A stretch of 64,000 bases of DNA, from the NCBI GenBank assembly GCA_036346405.1, contig CM070554.1, forward strand, positions 45,717,058 through 45,781,057. The letters are read 5' to 3'. Made by a program: the position numbers and the translations under genes. Positions 1 through 11,839 of the stretch are shown here, one piece after another; within the stretch, counting starts at the first letter, position 1, and every line of letters starts with the position of its first letter. The notes under the pieces were generated by a model, which did not search any database, was not told the DNA's origin, and was given only the letters and a program-made list of their open reading frames with translations. Origin of the DNA: Phyllostachys edulis (taxonomy: Eukaryota; Streptophyta; Magnoliopsida; Poales; Poaceae).

Positions 1-131
1 CCAAACACACTCGGGGACGAAGCCACAGATCATCACAAGCAAAAGGCGTTCCATGAATATGTGGTAGTCATGGCTCTTTATGCTATTGATGCGCATGGTA
101 GCTAAATTCACTCATCTCCTTAGATTTGCTG
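1..131 (-). pseudogene. TNP2-type CACTA transposase, downstream fragment
   Basis: Read on the minus strand, this stretch encodes the block just before and into the conserved C-terminal region of TNP2 transposases. Visible motifs are NLATMRIN, then KSHDYHIFMERLL, then GFVPECVW. It continues directly the coding sequence that stops at 2415 on the other side of solo LTR S1: the right piece ends in KFPDGY and this piece resumes with AANLRR. One in-frame TGA follows AANLRR, where family members usually have serine. The reading continues off the left edge of the window. The gene is dead: it is split by an LTR and carries a stop. Confidence 0.85.
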
Positions 132-239
132 CATACTGTGGATATCATGGGGATATGCCCATGACCTTAGGGTGATGAGACAATTGGCAATGGTGTTGAG
201 AGTTTGCGGAATCACCCGTTTTCGGCGTTGCTCCAGTTC

Positions 240-660
240 TGTCAAGCCTCTGGCGGTTTGACCGGCCATGGTGGTGGTCAGACCGACCATGCCTTGTGTG
301 GCTTTTCTGGTTTGGTGGCTGGCGGTCAGACCGGCCAGGGTGGCGGTCAGACCGGCCATAGAGCGGTTTGACCGGCTTTGCCTGAGCGGTCAGACCGGCC
401 TCTTTAATGACTGTGGATTTTGGAGCTGGGCCAAAAATAGAGGGTGTAGGCAAGTGAGAGGGTTCTTCTGCACTTGGTCCCATAATTTTTGGAGCTTCCA
501 GGGAAAAGTTCTTTTCGATTGAAAATTCCAGAGAGTTTCGGATTTCCAGGGAAGAAATTTGGCTAAGTCCTGGACTGGCGGTCAGACCGGTTTTTGGTTG
601 GTGGTCAGACCGTTTTGGGAGCGGTCAGACCGGCCATGGTGGCGGTCTGACCGGTTTTGG
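240..660. repeat. CGGTCAGACCGG motif cluster in LTR S1 (upstream of TATA)
   Basis: At least eight near-copies of the self-complementary core GGTCAGACC or GGTTTGACC lie between 240 and 660. A second, looser cluster (GGTCGATC, GGTCTGACC) lies at 2095-2215 near the LTR end. The spacing is irregular, so this is not a simple tandem array. Position upstream of the TATA box would fit a regulatory motif cluster, but that is inference. Confidence 0.6.
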
Positions 661-1326
661 CTTGTTTCGTCGTCTCGCGTGGCGGAGTTTTGTGGTTGTT
701 AGGTCAAGTTCATGGTTATCATTGCATATGTGTTGCATGATGCATGTTTTGGCTAACGTGGATCAAGTTGTGAAGAACTTGTTCCCGAATTCGTGTTTGT
801 TGGTCTATTGCTGTGCAGGTGGCTTGCAGGTCTATGATGGTCAGCGGCGAGGAGGATCGGGACTAAGCTTGGAGAGCTGAGGTCCAGAACGATCAAGGAT
901 GCTTGGGAGGTCGAGGACTCAAACAGTATGCGAATGGACAAGGATGATCGAACGGCGGCTTCGGTCGATCGGTTGGATCAAGCGGCGCGAGTCGCTGCAA
1001 GTGCTCGGGTGCCGTGGGATCCGGACGGAGAGACTTGACGACATGGAGCCGTTGATCAACCTACACGTGGCGAAGCATGGGATTGCTTCACGATCTATGG
1101 ACTCGGTCTTTTGGAGAAAGATCGAGAAGGGGTATTTTGGTAATTTCACAAAATACCACCTTGGTGACCTTTTGGCTAAACCGCGGCGCGGGTCGATGCA
1201 TGGTGAAGCAGTTTAGGTCAATCGATGATGAAGACGACGCTTTGAGATGCGTGCGTGTGTTAACGCATTGTGTGTTAGGGTTTAATGGGTGCCCTAATGG
1301 AATATACTCTAGATGCTTAGCCTCCA

Positions 1327-1334
1327 TATAAATA
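1327..1334 (+). promoter_or_regulatory. TATA box of solo LTR S1
   Basis: TATAAATA in the context CCATATAAATAGAGG, a textbook plant TATA box about 1.2 kb into the LTR. It fixes the LTR as plus-strand. Confidence 0.6.
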
Positions 1335-2414
1335 GAGGTGTTGGTGGTTCTTGTGTTTTTGCTGAAGCCAAGGAGATAGCCAGCCCAAAACCCTTGTGTT
1401 TGCCCTATTGTGTGTTTAGGGTTTTGTGGAGAAAGATGAGAGCTAGGTTCTAGGGTTTGGATTGAGAGTGTGTGCTCACGTGGTGAGCTTTGTCCTCCAT
1501 GTGGAGTGGCTGTAAACAACAATCATCCATCTCAAATCAATCCAACCAAATCTCTTGAGATGAGTCTCTTTGTGTTCATCCTCCCTATTTGATGTTTTTG
1601 GGGTTTTTCTTGATCCGGGAGTTTTTACTTGGTTTTTCTTCTTGATCTTGCTTGCTGGGATGTGTGGGGTATGATCTAAGGCCATCTTGATAATCATCCA
1701 CCCACGAGCATGCTTTTGGATCTAAGTTTTGGTTTTGCCCGGTTTTGGTGAAGAAATGGTGATTTTCGGGGGTTTTGCTCTTGAGAGCTTTTGGCTTGAT
1801 TCTTCCTGTGATTGAGAGTGCTAAGATGTATGGGAGACTATCCTTAGCCATCTTGGAATGATTACTCCCACAAAATCCTCCCAATCTCCATTTTCGTATT
1901 TGACCTGTTTTTGGAGCACCCTTCGTTCAATCTGAAAAAGATAGGAACTTTAGCATGGATCTTTGCAATCTTTGATTGGAATAGGTTTCTAATATATTTA
2001 AGAAGGTGTGTCTCAAATTTCGTGGAGTTTGGCCTTACGGATCAAAAGTTAGACCGATTTTAGTTTTGGTTTTGCCGTCTCATTGCTCATCATCAGCCGA
2101 GGTCGATCACCGCTCTTGGAGGTCGATCGCCCCATGTAGCGGTCGACCGCCCATTTGAGAGGTCTGACCGCTAGGCAAAAAATTGACCCGCCAATTTGAG
2201 AGGTCTGACCGCCCAACTCTTTGTGAATTGAGTTTTTGGGCGTTTTGCTTGGGGTTTTGATTTGGGTTCAATACAAGTCCTCTGCAGTACTTGAATGTTG
2301 ATCTTCATAGCTTCCGTAGCTATTGGAGTGATATTGTGTTGAATCTAATCAAGGTGAAAAATTAGGCGTGCTCCTATTCACCCCCCCCCCTCTAGTCGCC
2401 TTTCCGGTCCTACA

Positions 2415-3414
2415 CATACCCATCAGGAAACTTTAGGGTCTGAAACCATTCCAAAATTTCCTTCCTCTGAACCCTAGTTAGGCAATAACTAGCTCTTGGC
2501 TTCTCCCACTTGCCAAGAGTCGGCTTATGGATCATATTCACGAGGGCTCATTGCAAAGCTCCTCCCGATCAAGGTGAGCCTTCACATTGTCCTTCGTCTT
2601 GTCTGGAATGTCAAAGAATGTGCTAAATATGGCCTCTGCAATATTCTTCTCATTATGCATTACATCTATGTTATGGGGAAGAATGAGCTTATGGAAGTAT
2701 GGAAGCCGCCACAAACTTGGAATGTGAGTCCAATTGTGCTCCTCACCATATTTCTCAAACCCATCACCATCATTAAGAGGCTTCAAAGCATCTAGCCGTG
2801 CACGAACCTCCTCACCTGCCAGACGACGTGGTGGTCCACTACGGACAAAGAATATTGGCCTTAAATCCAGCTTGTGTCACTTCAATTCGTGGTCAATTGG
2901 AAGGAATTGACGATGACAATTGAAGAAGGAGTGCTTATGACCATGCTTTAGCCAATGTACCACGCAACGCCTCCTTACAGATTGGGTATGGCATCTTCCC
3001 ATGTACGCACCACCCACGTAATATCCCGTGACGCCGAAGTCATGCATGGATGTGTGGTACGCGACCCGCATGGTGAAGTTCTGCTTTCAATGCCCGATCA
3101 TATGTCACTATGCCTTGTTCCCAAGCATGTAACAATTCATCCACCACCGCTCCATGAATACACTCATATTCTTCCTCGGGTATTCAGACTGTGGATTATC
3201 AAGGAAAGGAATATGTATCGCTTCAGATGCAAACGCCGGTGGGAGGTTAAGGGAATGACAAACACAGGCCAACAGCTGTATGGCGCAACCCCCATACCAA
3301 AGGGGTTAAACCCATCAGTTGCAATTGCAATTCGAACGTTCCAAGGCTCCGCAGCAAACTCTACATAGTCCCGGTCAAATTGCTTCCATGCTCCACCATC
3401 AGATGGGTGGCATA
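2415..3414 (-). pseudogene. TNP2-type CACTA transposase, central part, frameshifted
   Basis: Minus-strand reading in family order from right to left. At 3414-3164: HPSDGGAWKQFD, then NVRIAIATDGFNPFGM, then YSCWPVFVIPL. At 3071-2877: HSFFNCHRQFLP. At 2786-2538: HNWTHIPSLWRLPY, then LPHNIDVMHNEKN, then KTKDNVKAHLDREEL. At 2480-2415: EILEWFQTLKFPDGY. These are conserved blocks of the Transposase_21 / DUF4218 transposases of plant CACTA elements, which cut and paste the element at its CACTA ends. Several frame changes and stops (for example after the HLDREEL block) make it nonfunctional. It is broken on the left by S1 and on the right by element A. Confidence 0.88.
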
Positions 3415-6400
3415 TGTAACATCCCAAATACCTAAACAGGGTTTGTTCAAATAAAATTAAAGGTGTAGAAATTAAAACTTTTTCTCACATCTTAAAAACC
3501 CCTAAACTCTCATGTAATTCTTGTCCGAGAGTTATGTAATCCAAAAACACAAAGCTCTTGTTGACCTTAAATCAAACTCATTTTCCATTTGTCACAAATC
3601 TTGTGCCAAACCCTTGGAAATATTTTTCCTTGGTCCTAGAAATGTTGTGGAGCCTCTCTGAAAAATATCATGAGTTATAAAACTTGTTTGATAATTTTTG
3701 GAGGTAAAACAAATCCTTGAACAGCCTTCATGAATTTCTTGAGAAAAATGCATTGCATAATAACCTCTAGAAATTTTATGTAAGGTTAATCATGATGTCA
3801 GCAAGCTCCTGTTAAAATTTCAGAAAATTTGGAGTTCATTTGCTATCCCAAATAATTCTGCAAAATCTCAGCTGTTAAATTTTGAAATTCCAAAACCTTA
3901 CACTATTCCTTGGGCTGAGCCTCTTTCCTTTCTGGGTTGAACCCAACCCCATCAGACCTCCTTTCCACCTTGTGGAGGTCGTAACCGTTGGATCAAGGTC
4001 CAACAGTCCCGACCTCCTCCGCGGTCAACACCGCAAGGACCTCCCCACCTCATCTGGTCATTGCCGTTGGATTTACATCCAACCGCCATGACCTCCCCTG
4101 TGTTTTTAAACCTCAAAGACCTCCCGTCGCCATCAAACCACCCAGACCTCCCTTTTGCACTCCCTTGAGGTCGTAGCCGTTGGATTCAATCCAAAGGCCA
4201 CGACCTCCTCTGCAAACTATCACAGCGAGGTCCTCCACCCATCGAGGTCTTGTGCCGTTGGATCAAAGATCCATGGCCATGACCTCCCTCACCGCCAAAA
4301 CCTTCGACCTCCCATTTGTTGAGGTCGTGGCAGCTGGATCGATCCAACGACCCACGACCTCCCAACGATATCAAGCGCACAAAACCTCTCCCATCTCATG
4401 TTGTGCACCGTTGATTAAAATCCACGGTCACGACCTCCTCCTGCCTCGTCGCATCGACCTCCTCACAAGACGTGAGGTCGTAGCCCTTAGATCTAAATCT
4501 CAAGGCCATGACCTTCCCTTGTGCGTTCTGCAAGCTCAGACCTCCCTACTCGCTTATGTGCCCTTGATTTAAATCCAAAGGCCATGACCTCCTCCTCACT
4601 TATCAAAGTCGCATGCGAAAGTCCTCCCAGAGGTCCGCGACTGCTGATTTAGATCCAACGCCTTGGACCTCCTAATCCCATTTTTCCTCGTGCGCATCCG
4701 CGTTAAGGAAATCGTGGGGCCACGACCTCCCCGTCCAAGATCGTGTGGCTGGGACCTCCTCCCAGTCACTTAAAACTTAACGGTTCAAAAACACATCCGA
4801 GGGCCAGGATCTCCCCGTAGTCTTATCCAACGGTCAAAATAAACTCCCCTGTTCTTCTCCTTCCTCGGTCACGCATGCGTGCTCCTGGGCAGAGAGAAAA
4901 AGCGTGCCTGGTAGTCCTGTAGATGCTGGCACCCGCGTGTATGTTATTGCGGAGCTTTTCTTGGGCACCCGCTTGAATGGCTACTGCGGAGCTCCTTTTG
5001 CTTCTTGCCTTTTTACCGTGTGGTCACCTTGCTCCTCTCCGGCTCGTCGGCGCTCTAGGCCGCCGCCGCCGTTGAGAGTAGGTCCATTAGGTGCGCTGGC
5101 TATTGCGGTCCGACGGTACCCTCGGTGGCGCCGCCGTGCCCTAAATCGCCGGGCGATAAGCCGTGGGCGTCCTCAAATTTTTGTCGGACGTCCCGACCGC
5201 GCCATTGTCGGTTTAGGACATAGATTTGCTCGATGAATGCTCAATCATTGGAGCAATTATCGCTGTCTTTAGTGCGCCGACCTCCTCGTTGTCCTCGCAG
5301 ATTAACTCGCACGTAGCAGGCGTGCGTGTGCGTGGTCGTGGGCCGCCCATCTCGCAGATCAACGGCCACGACCTCCTCGATCGATCGCGCGATGAGGTCC
5401 AAGACATGAAGGCCATGAGATCTTGAGGTCATAGCCGTTGGATCCAAGATCAACGGCCACGACCTCTATTCAATGCCAGACGCTGCGTCTTGGCGCTTCA
5501 TTGGGAGGTCTTGAGCCGTTAGATTCAAGATCTATGGCTCATGTCCTCCCTGCCTTTGTGATTTTTGTGATTTTCCAGAGAACTCTTATTTTGTGAACTC
5601 AAAAAGGTATGAACTTTAAAATTGCATAACTAATTCAATTTAAATCCAAATAGGGTGATTCAAATTGTGTTAGCTCTGGCTCGACCTGGGCTCCAATCTA
5701 AAAATGGTTAAGAGCCCAGTTCAGCTCCAGAACATGGTTTTGCAACTAGATTTTAAAACTAACTTTAAATGTACACTCAAAATAGTGTTTAACTTGTAAA
5801 ATGCATAGGTAATGCCCTCAGATTATTTTTGAGTGAATCCAACTTTGTTGGTTTCTCTATTAATGAACTTACTGTGAACATTAGTTTTGAACATGTTGCT
5901 GTTGTCAAAAAGAGTACTTGTGCATTATAATTTTGTTCAAGTTCTTGTTTTGAAAAATTATAGAAAGTGCATAATAGCTCCAAATGAGATGAACTCAATT
6001 GTGTTATTCATCTCATGAGGTGCTGGTTTTACAGTAAACATCTCAGTATCACCACCCATCTAGAAAATGTTGCCTAATAATTAAATTAGTGAATAGTGGC
6101 AGTTTGGTATTTTTAGGGCTGAGCAGATTTGTTTTGCTCATAACTTTTGCATTGAGAATCCAAATCAATTGGTTCTTATTGCTAAATTCCCTAAAAATCA
6201 TCCTCTTGCTGCTGTAGAAAATTCAGAGTATTTGGAGTTTGTTTGTTGTGCTTTCTTTGTCGTTTTCGTCGTTCTTATCGATTCTTTTCGTCTTTTCGAT
6301 TAGGTGTTGACGAGTGTGTTGATCCCGTGAGTGATCCTCAGCAACAATTTGACCAGCAAAAGCAAGGCAAGTAGTTTGATCATATCCCCTCTATCGTCCC

Positions 6401-7957
6401 ATTACTTTAAAGGTTAATATATTGTTTTACTTGTATGTATGCATGCTACTTTGTGTTAAAGTATCGCTAGCAAGCCTATAGTTGCATAATCTGTGAGAAT
6501 TGTTTATCCTCTACTACCATGAGCCTAGGTTATTTGCTGTGGTTTGAGCTCGTTGGATGAGCTCTTATCACTTAGTAGTTTTCGACTTCAACTGCTTAGA
6601 CATGCTTAGTTATCGGTAGTAATGGGCGATCATCGATTTAGTCGATGGTCTTGATCACACAAATCTAATTATTACTCCTTTATGTCCAGCACTTGTGCTT
6701 TGTTAATTTGTAAAGTCAAAATCTGAAAATAAAAGATTGAATTGGACTTGGGCATATTGGATGGATGGTGTGGTTTTTGGAATGTGGTGGTATGCCTGAG
6801 TCAACAAGGACCGAGTTACTTGCGCCACCGTCTTCGAGCATTATTACGCACTAACCACACGAGGGGATATGGGACCTCTCTTGACTAAGTACTTTGGGAG
6901 GTGTTAATTATGAGCTGGTCGGTGGGTATGTTTAAATAAAATGTGTGTGTGTGGTGTTGGGAGGAGCATTAGCGGATCAGCTAGTTGCCTAATGTGTCCT
7001 TATCTCCGTGGGTTGCGGCTCTTAATTAGCATCGTCCATTGGAAATGTCTCAGAGGACTTAACCGTGCTTGCATACCAAAGGAAGTGTGCTAAATCATGT
7101 GGCGAAAAGGCGGTCTGACATGTGGGTACATTGGTATACCCTCGCAGGTTAAAACTATTCAATAGCCTCGCCCTAGGTTATGGACACGCCGGATACGCCC
7201 GTGAGAACTAGACTACAACCTTTAATTAAAATTTGACATGGGTGGTATGAATGGGTAATTCATGCTATTGTTGTGGTGGCTATTGGGTTAGTCACTTCCG
7301 TGTTGTTCGTGTCATTGTTATTATGTTATTATCTCGTTGTTACTTCAACAATTAAAAATGCTTTGTCAAATCGCTTTCAATCTATTACATTATTGCAAAT
7401 GAAAACTTGCTTTATGCTAAAAATGAGTCCAAAGCCTCATCCACTTAAATAAAGCTTGCATGTAGTTAAACTATAGTTCATTATACTACACGCCGGTCTT
7501 GCGAGTATATTTTTGTACTCATTTGCTTTGCTTAATAACTTTGTTGCAGAGGAGGTAGAGCCCAAAGGGCTTTACTTTTGTGAGATGTGCGGTGGCTGGG
7601 AAAGCGACTAGCTTGGCGGTCCGGTCAGTTGCCTTGTGGGTTAAGGCACACTGGTTGGCTCTTGTTATGGCCATCTCTATGGCACTTTTGCTTCCGCTGT
7701 GTATCTTAGTAGACTTGTTGTTATTTGGCCGGTCGGCCTCTCTTTTGTAATAACTATCCTTTATTTATATTAACTTCTGGTTTGTTGCTTGTTCTGTTCT
7801 ATGTGTTTGAATGGAATTGATGCATTCTTTTGTAATGAGTTGTGTGTACTGCATTCTTGGGAAGTACATATATCTCGAGGCACGGTTTATTTAGTTGATA
7901 ATACTAGGGTCAATTGGATGACCAAGTATTATGAGCCTAATAAATCGGGGTCTCACA
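3415..7957 (+). repeat. 5' LTR of element A (4543 bp)
   Basis: Starts TGTAACATCCC and ends GGGGTCTCACA, immediately before the primer-binding site. It is nearly identical to 32069-37773 over both halves. It lacks about 538 bp found in the other LTR (34186-34722 plus one base), which contains the only obvious TATA box. The junction is at 4901-4904. The 3420-3950 and 5560-7950 parts are AT-rich and non-coding. The middle holds dyad repeat units. There is no protein gene in this stretch. Confidence 0.88.
3950..4770. repeat. Array of 30-46 bp dyad (hairpin) units in A LTR
   Basis: A run of units of the form GAGGTC, a spacer, CCGTTGGAT, a 1-6 nt centre, ATCCAANGG, a spacer, GACCTCC. Each is nearly self-complementary. 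Clear examples are at 4167-4208, 4243-4286, 4319-4361 and 4472-4513, with shorter ones around 4067-4097 and 4560-4590. Another pair lies at 5425-5466 and 5503-5549. The same array recurs in the 3' LTR copies (about 13650-14450 and 32610-33460), with loss of arms in some units. Confidence 0.75.
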
Positions 7958-7962
7958 AAAGT

Positions 7963-7975
7963 TGGTATCAGAGCC
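7963..7975 (+). other. Primer-binding site of element A (tRNA-Met type)
   Basis: TGGTATCAGAGCC lies five bases after the 5' LTR end. This is the standard complement of initiator tRNA-Met used by many plant retrotransposons. It confirms plus-strand orientation and the LTR boundary. The 720 bp from here to the gag start are a non-coding leader. Confidence 0.85.
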
Positions 7976-8699
7976 ATCCTGACCGTAGTAACCCAAGCTT
8001 GGCCGTCTTTAGGATATTTTGGAAAAACTTATTTTCAAGGTATCAAAGAGTTTATGAAAGCTTAAGTAATTCTCAGATTTTACTCCTTACCTATCTTGGC
8101 TTTCTATCTCATCTTACTCTAGTTTGAGTTTTAAAAGATGTTTTCCTCTTATCCCCTCAAAATTAGTTGTTCTCGATTAATTTGGGTTTTGGGGAAACTT
8201 ATGAGAGTTCTAAATTTGAAGTCTTGGCTGTCTTTTGGTGAAGAATGGAAGTATTTGGAGATGGAATTCAAATCTGGAATTTTAGGGCAGCAAGCTCAAG
8301 CTAGTGATTAAGGTAGAAAATGAGAGGTTAATTCAACTAAAACTTGTGGGAATAAAAGGGTAAGATGTGATACTAGTTAGCTAAGTATCTAACACTTATT
8401 TCGCTGATTTAGCATTGCTCTTTAGTAGCATTAGATCTCACCTTACAATCTGATTTTTTTTATCTTCTCGATCAATTACTCGTTCATTCAATACGGGTTA
8501 GTTGTGTTGAGAAGTTGAGCTTTGCTTTTGGTGATCCTTTGCTGTTTTTAGAGTCTTTTAGAAGCTTTTTAAAGTTTAATTACACGCTGTTTTTGGCTTT
8601 CGATTTGGGCGATATTCCATTCCCCTAGTCGTTAGCTTTTGCTTTCTTTAAGGCTTTATTTTTCGGGTTTAGTTGCTAACCAAATTTCATTGTAACAGG

Positions 8700-9700
8700 A
8701 TGGCCAGACGCACTCGTAGCGGCCAAGGCCAGGCAGCTGGTCTGGACGAGGAGCTTCCTCCTCCTCCCACCATGGCCGAGGTCCTTCTTCGATAGAGCGC
8801 AACCGCGCGGATGACAGAGAGTACTCGCTGGATGTCATCAAGACGCAACACCTCAGCCCTTACCGGTGCTTCAGGATCTGGGCAAGGGAATGCCCATCAG
8901 CCTCGTGGGGGCCTCGTGGAGTTTCTTCGTACTCAGCCCCCTACCTTTTCCCGGTCCGAGGACCCATTGGATGCATTTATTGGCCGTTTGGTGGAGCGGA
9001 AGCCAGATCGCTGCAGCGTGGGAGCACGAGAAGGCGCTGCTTGCATCACACCAACTTGAGGGTGCAATTTTGTCATGGTGGGAGAGCTTTCTCGCCATGC
9101 AGCCCGCAGACCACACCGTCTCTTGGGAGGAGTTTCGTACTGCCTTCCGTCGATCTCATATCCCTGCCGGCTTGATGGAAATCAAGAAGCAGGAGTTTCT
9201 CGCGCTCAAGCAATGGCGAGCTCACCATGGAGTATGTATACGAGTTCAACCATCTAACTCGTTATGCTCCCGAGGATGTGGCCACCGATATGGCTAAGCA
9301 AGCCAAGTTCAGCGTGGCTTGTCCGAGGAGCTTAAGGACAAGCTATCCATTGTCGACTTCGATTTCCGGACCTTGGTCGACAAGGCCATCGTCGAAAGCA
9401 TGCCGCTAGGGAGCTTGTGGATTCCATAGCGCGCAAGTGGAGGCCCACAAGTCATCCAGGTCGGCCTTCCGTCCCCCGTTTGAGCGGTCTCGGTACCGGT
9501 CTTAGTCTTGGCGCCCGAGGTCACCGCCTCGTCCTCGCTCATCGCAGTCGTGTCCCACCACGCACTGCGAGTCGTGAGCGCCCCGCAAACCGGTGCCGGG
9601 GTCACATGCTTCACCAGAACTAGAAGGGGCATTATGCTAACCAATGCCCTAAGAAGACAGAGCGGCCCTCGCCCTAATGGAGGACGCGGCAAGGAGGTGG
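8700..9700 (+). pseudogene. Element A gag (capsid/nucleocapsid), frameshifted
   Basis: The start is ATGGCCAGACG at 8700, followed by an arginine- and proline-rich N terminus. The capsid core of the Retrotrans_gag family can be followed through three frames: a block ending in LSWWESFLAMQ (9063-9106), then a block with SWEEFRTAFRRSHIP, then YVYEFNHLTRYAPE (9232-9273). The CCHC zinc-knuckle remnant (GHYANQCPKK, 9629-9658) sits at the C-terminal end. Gag would assemble the virus-like particle and bind element RNA. A TAG near 8794 and several one- or two-base shifts break the frame. The second A copy keeps only the zinc-knuckle end. Confidence 0.8.
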
Positions 9701-9789
9701 TTCTTCTCGGACCGAAGATCGTCCCGCTACCCAAGGCGTGGGTAGTGGTCGCGTCAACGCTATCACCACAGAGAAGGCTCAGAGGCACC

Positions 9790-10180
9790 CGACGCCGTGC
9801 TAGGTACGCTTCGTTAACTTTCATCCTGCTCTCGTCTTGTTTGATTCAGAGCATCTCATTCCTTTGTTTACGAGTCTTTTGCATTGTTGGTGAGCTTCTT
9901 TTCTCTCCATTGTCGGTTCCGCTACTCATTCGCTCTCTGGTTCGGAGTTGAGAGTCGAATCGAGTGTAGGGATGTTCCTATCGAGATCGAAGGAGTAGGA
10001 TTCTTAGCAAACCTTATCCTTCTCCATTCAAAGAAGTCTAGATGTAATTCTTGGCATGGATTGGTTGTCTCAAAGACATGGGACAAATCGATTGCGCTAG
10101 GAAGCTCATCTTTCTATCTAGTCCTCCGACAGCGGGTTAAGCTTGTTCGCCACCGGTCGCTAGGTCCGCATCTCTTCGCG
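9790..10180 (+). pseudogene. Element A protease region, degraded
   Basis: Between the zinc knuckle and reverse transcriptase the three frames together show a retropepsin-like stretch: an active-site remnant LFDSE near 9838 (normally DSG), a block VPIEIEGVGFLANLI (9973-10018), and a block resembling VILGMDWLSQHMGQIDC (about 10035-10090, frame broken). Protease would cleave the Gag-Pol polyprotein. The second A copy at 28750-29110 preserves the block GMDWLSQHMGQIDCARK intact, which supports the call. Confidence 0.65.
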
Positions 10181-10960
10181 CTTGAAGCGAAGCCCGCTCT
10201 AGATATTAGCGATGTCCCAACAGTTTGTGACTTCATTGATGTCTTTCCCGCAGATCTTCCGGGGATGCCACCAGTTCGATACCTCGAGTTTGTCATTGAG
10301 TTGGCTCCCGGTACCGCCCCTATCTCAAAGAGGCCTTATCGGATGCCACCGAACGAGTTGGTGGAGTTAAAGAAGCAGTTAAGTGAGCTGCAAGAGAAGG
10401 GTTTCATCCACCCTAGCTCATCTCCTTGGGGTTGTCCAGCAATCTTCGTAAAGAAGAAGGACGATACTTTACGCATGTGCGTTGATTACCGCCCACTTAA
10501 TGAACTGACGGTAAATAATAAGTATCAATTGCCCCGCATTGACGATCTCTTCGATCAATTAACCGGAGCTCGAGTTTTCCAAGATTGATTTGAGAGTGGG
10601 ATATCATCAAGTTCGGATTCGACCGAGGATATTCCAAAGACGGCTTTCTCTACCCGCTACGGCTTGTACGAGTACACCGTCATGTCTTTCGACTTGACCA
10701 ATGCTCCTGCCTTGTTCATGAACCTCATGAATTCGGTGTTCATGGAGTATTTGGATAAGTTTGTCGTGGTCTTCATCGATGATATCCTTATCTATTCCAA
10801 GAACGATGAGGAACATGCCGAGCATCCTGCTTGTGTTAGGCAAGTCACAGGAGCACCACCTGACGCCAAGTTCAACAAGTGTGTGTTCTGTTGAAGGAAG
10901 TGGCTTTCTTAGGCCATGTTCTTTCAATGGAGGCATAGCCGTTGATCCTAGCAAGGTCAA
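10180..10960 (+). pseudogene. Element A reverse transcriptase
   Basis: A Ty3/gypsy RT read from 10180: SKRPYRMPPNELVELKKQL, then IHPSSSPWGCPAIFVKKK, then RMCVDYRPLNELT, then the NTP-binding and tract motifs, then MSFDLTNAPALFMNLMN. The catalytic box is FIDDILIYSK at 10772-10801 (the FIDD/YVDD motif). RT copies element RNA into DNA. A frame shift occurs near 10580 (loss at a splice-like AAG/ATT junction), and another near 10825. The strongest continuous piece is 9884-10588. The same domain recurs at 29110-29880. Confidence 0.88.
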
Positions 10961-11059
10961 CGATGTTCTTTCATGGAGTCACCTACTTGGTCACCGGCGC
11001 GGAGTTTTCTTGGTTTAGCGGGATACTATCGCCGCTTATCGAGAACTTCTCCAAGATCG

Positions 11060-11600
11060 CGGGCCGATGACGGAGTTGCTTAAGAAGGACAAGAAGTTCT
11101 TGTGGTCCGATGCTTGTGAGGAAAGTTTCCAAGTACTCAAGAAGCGCTTTGACCACCGCTCCCTGCTTCGTTCTTCCCGATATCCATCGAGCTTCGATAT
11201 CTATTGCGATGCTTCTCGTCGGGGCCTCGGTTGTGTCCTTATGCAAGAAGGCAAGGTAGTGGCCTATGCATCAAGGCAATTGAGACCTCATGAACTCAAC
11301 TACCCTACTCATGACTTGGAGTTAGTCTGCTGTGATTCATACGCTTAAGATTTGGTGACATTACCTAATCGGAATCGCTAGAAGTGTATTCGGATCACAA
11401 AAGCTTAAAGTATTTGTTCACCCAACCCGACTGAACCTCGGGCAAAGGAGATGGTTGGAGTTGATCAAGGATTATGATATGGGTATTCACTACCATCCCG
11501 CAAGGCTAATGTCGCTGTCGATGCGCTTAGTCGCAAAGCGCATTGCAATGCCTTGTTGCTCAAGGAGCTTCACACCCTTCGGAAGAATTTCAGCGTCTCA
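11060..11600 (+). pseudogene. Element A RNase H
   Basis: The connection and RNase H domain of gypsy pol: LKKDKKFLWSDACEESFQVL (11079-11138), then FDIYCDASRRGLGCVLMQ with the first catalytic aspartate, then VAYASRQLRPHELNYPTHD. Remnants of YSDHKSLKYLFTQP and RQRRWLELIKDYD follow in shifted frames to about 11480. RNase H degrades the RNA strand of the hybrid. Stops and missing bases at about 11345 and 11430 break it. The second copy at 30013-30560 shows the same blocks. Confidence 0.82.
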
Positions 11601-11839
11601 ACTTGGGCTTAGTTGAGCATGGTTCTCTCGCGCCTTGGTTGTGCAACCAACCTTGGTGGATCGGATCAAGTCCGCTCGCAATGGATATTGGAGTGAGCCA
11701 CATCAAGGAAAATGTCAAGAACGGAACGACCAAGTGCTTTTCGAGGATGAGCATGGTGTTGTGAGGTTCGGCAACGCCTTGTGGTTCCAAAGGACATGGA
11801 GTTACGGAATTTGATCCTCCGAAGCCCATGATTCGACTT

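Larger units (their letters stand above)
137..2414 (+). mobile_element. Solo LTR S1 (2278 bp) with 5-bp target duplication CATAC
   Basis: The block starts TGTGGATATC and ends CGGTCCTACA. It is flanked by CATAC at 132-136 and 2415-2419. Both flanks are adjoining codons of the same CACTA transposase, so the insertion limits are exact. A TATA box (TATAAATA, 1327-1334) marks the plus strand as the transcribed direction. The C-rich stretch and CTCTAGTCGCC near 2380-2400 resemble the ends of many grass LTRs. There is no primer-binding site, gag or pol, so this is a solo LTR. Clade (copia or gypsy) cannot be decided from the LTR alone. Confidence 0.85.

Noticed and set aside
3882..4572. Proline-rich frames in the A LTR, repeated at 13564-14153 and 32535-33068
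   Set aside because: They are translations of the dyad repeats in an LTR; the frame is not kept between LTR copies.
7789..8127. Small cysteine-containing frame, repeated at 37605-37820
   Set aside because: It spans the LTR end and primer site of element A; the matching part is LTR sequence.
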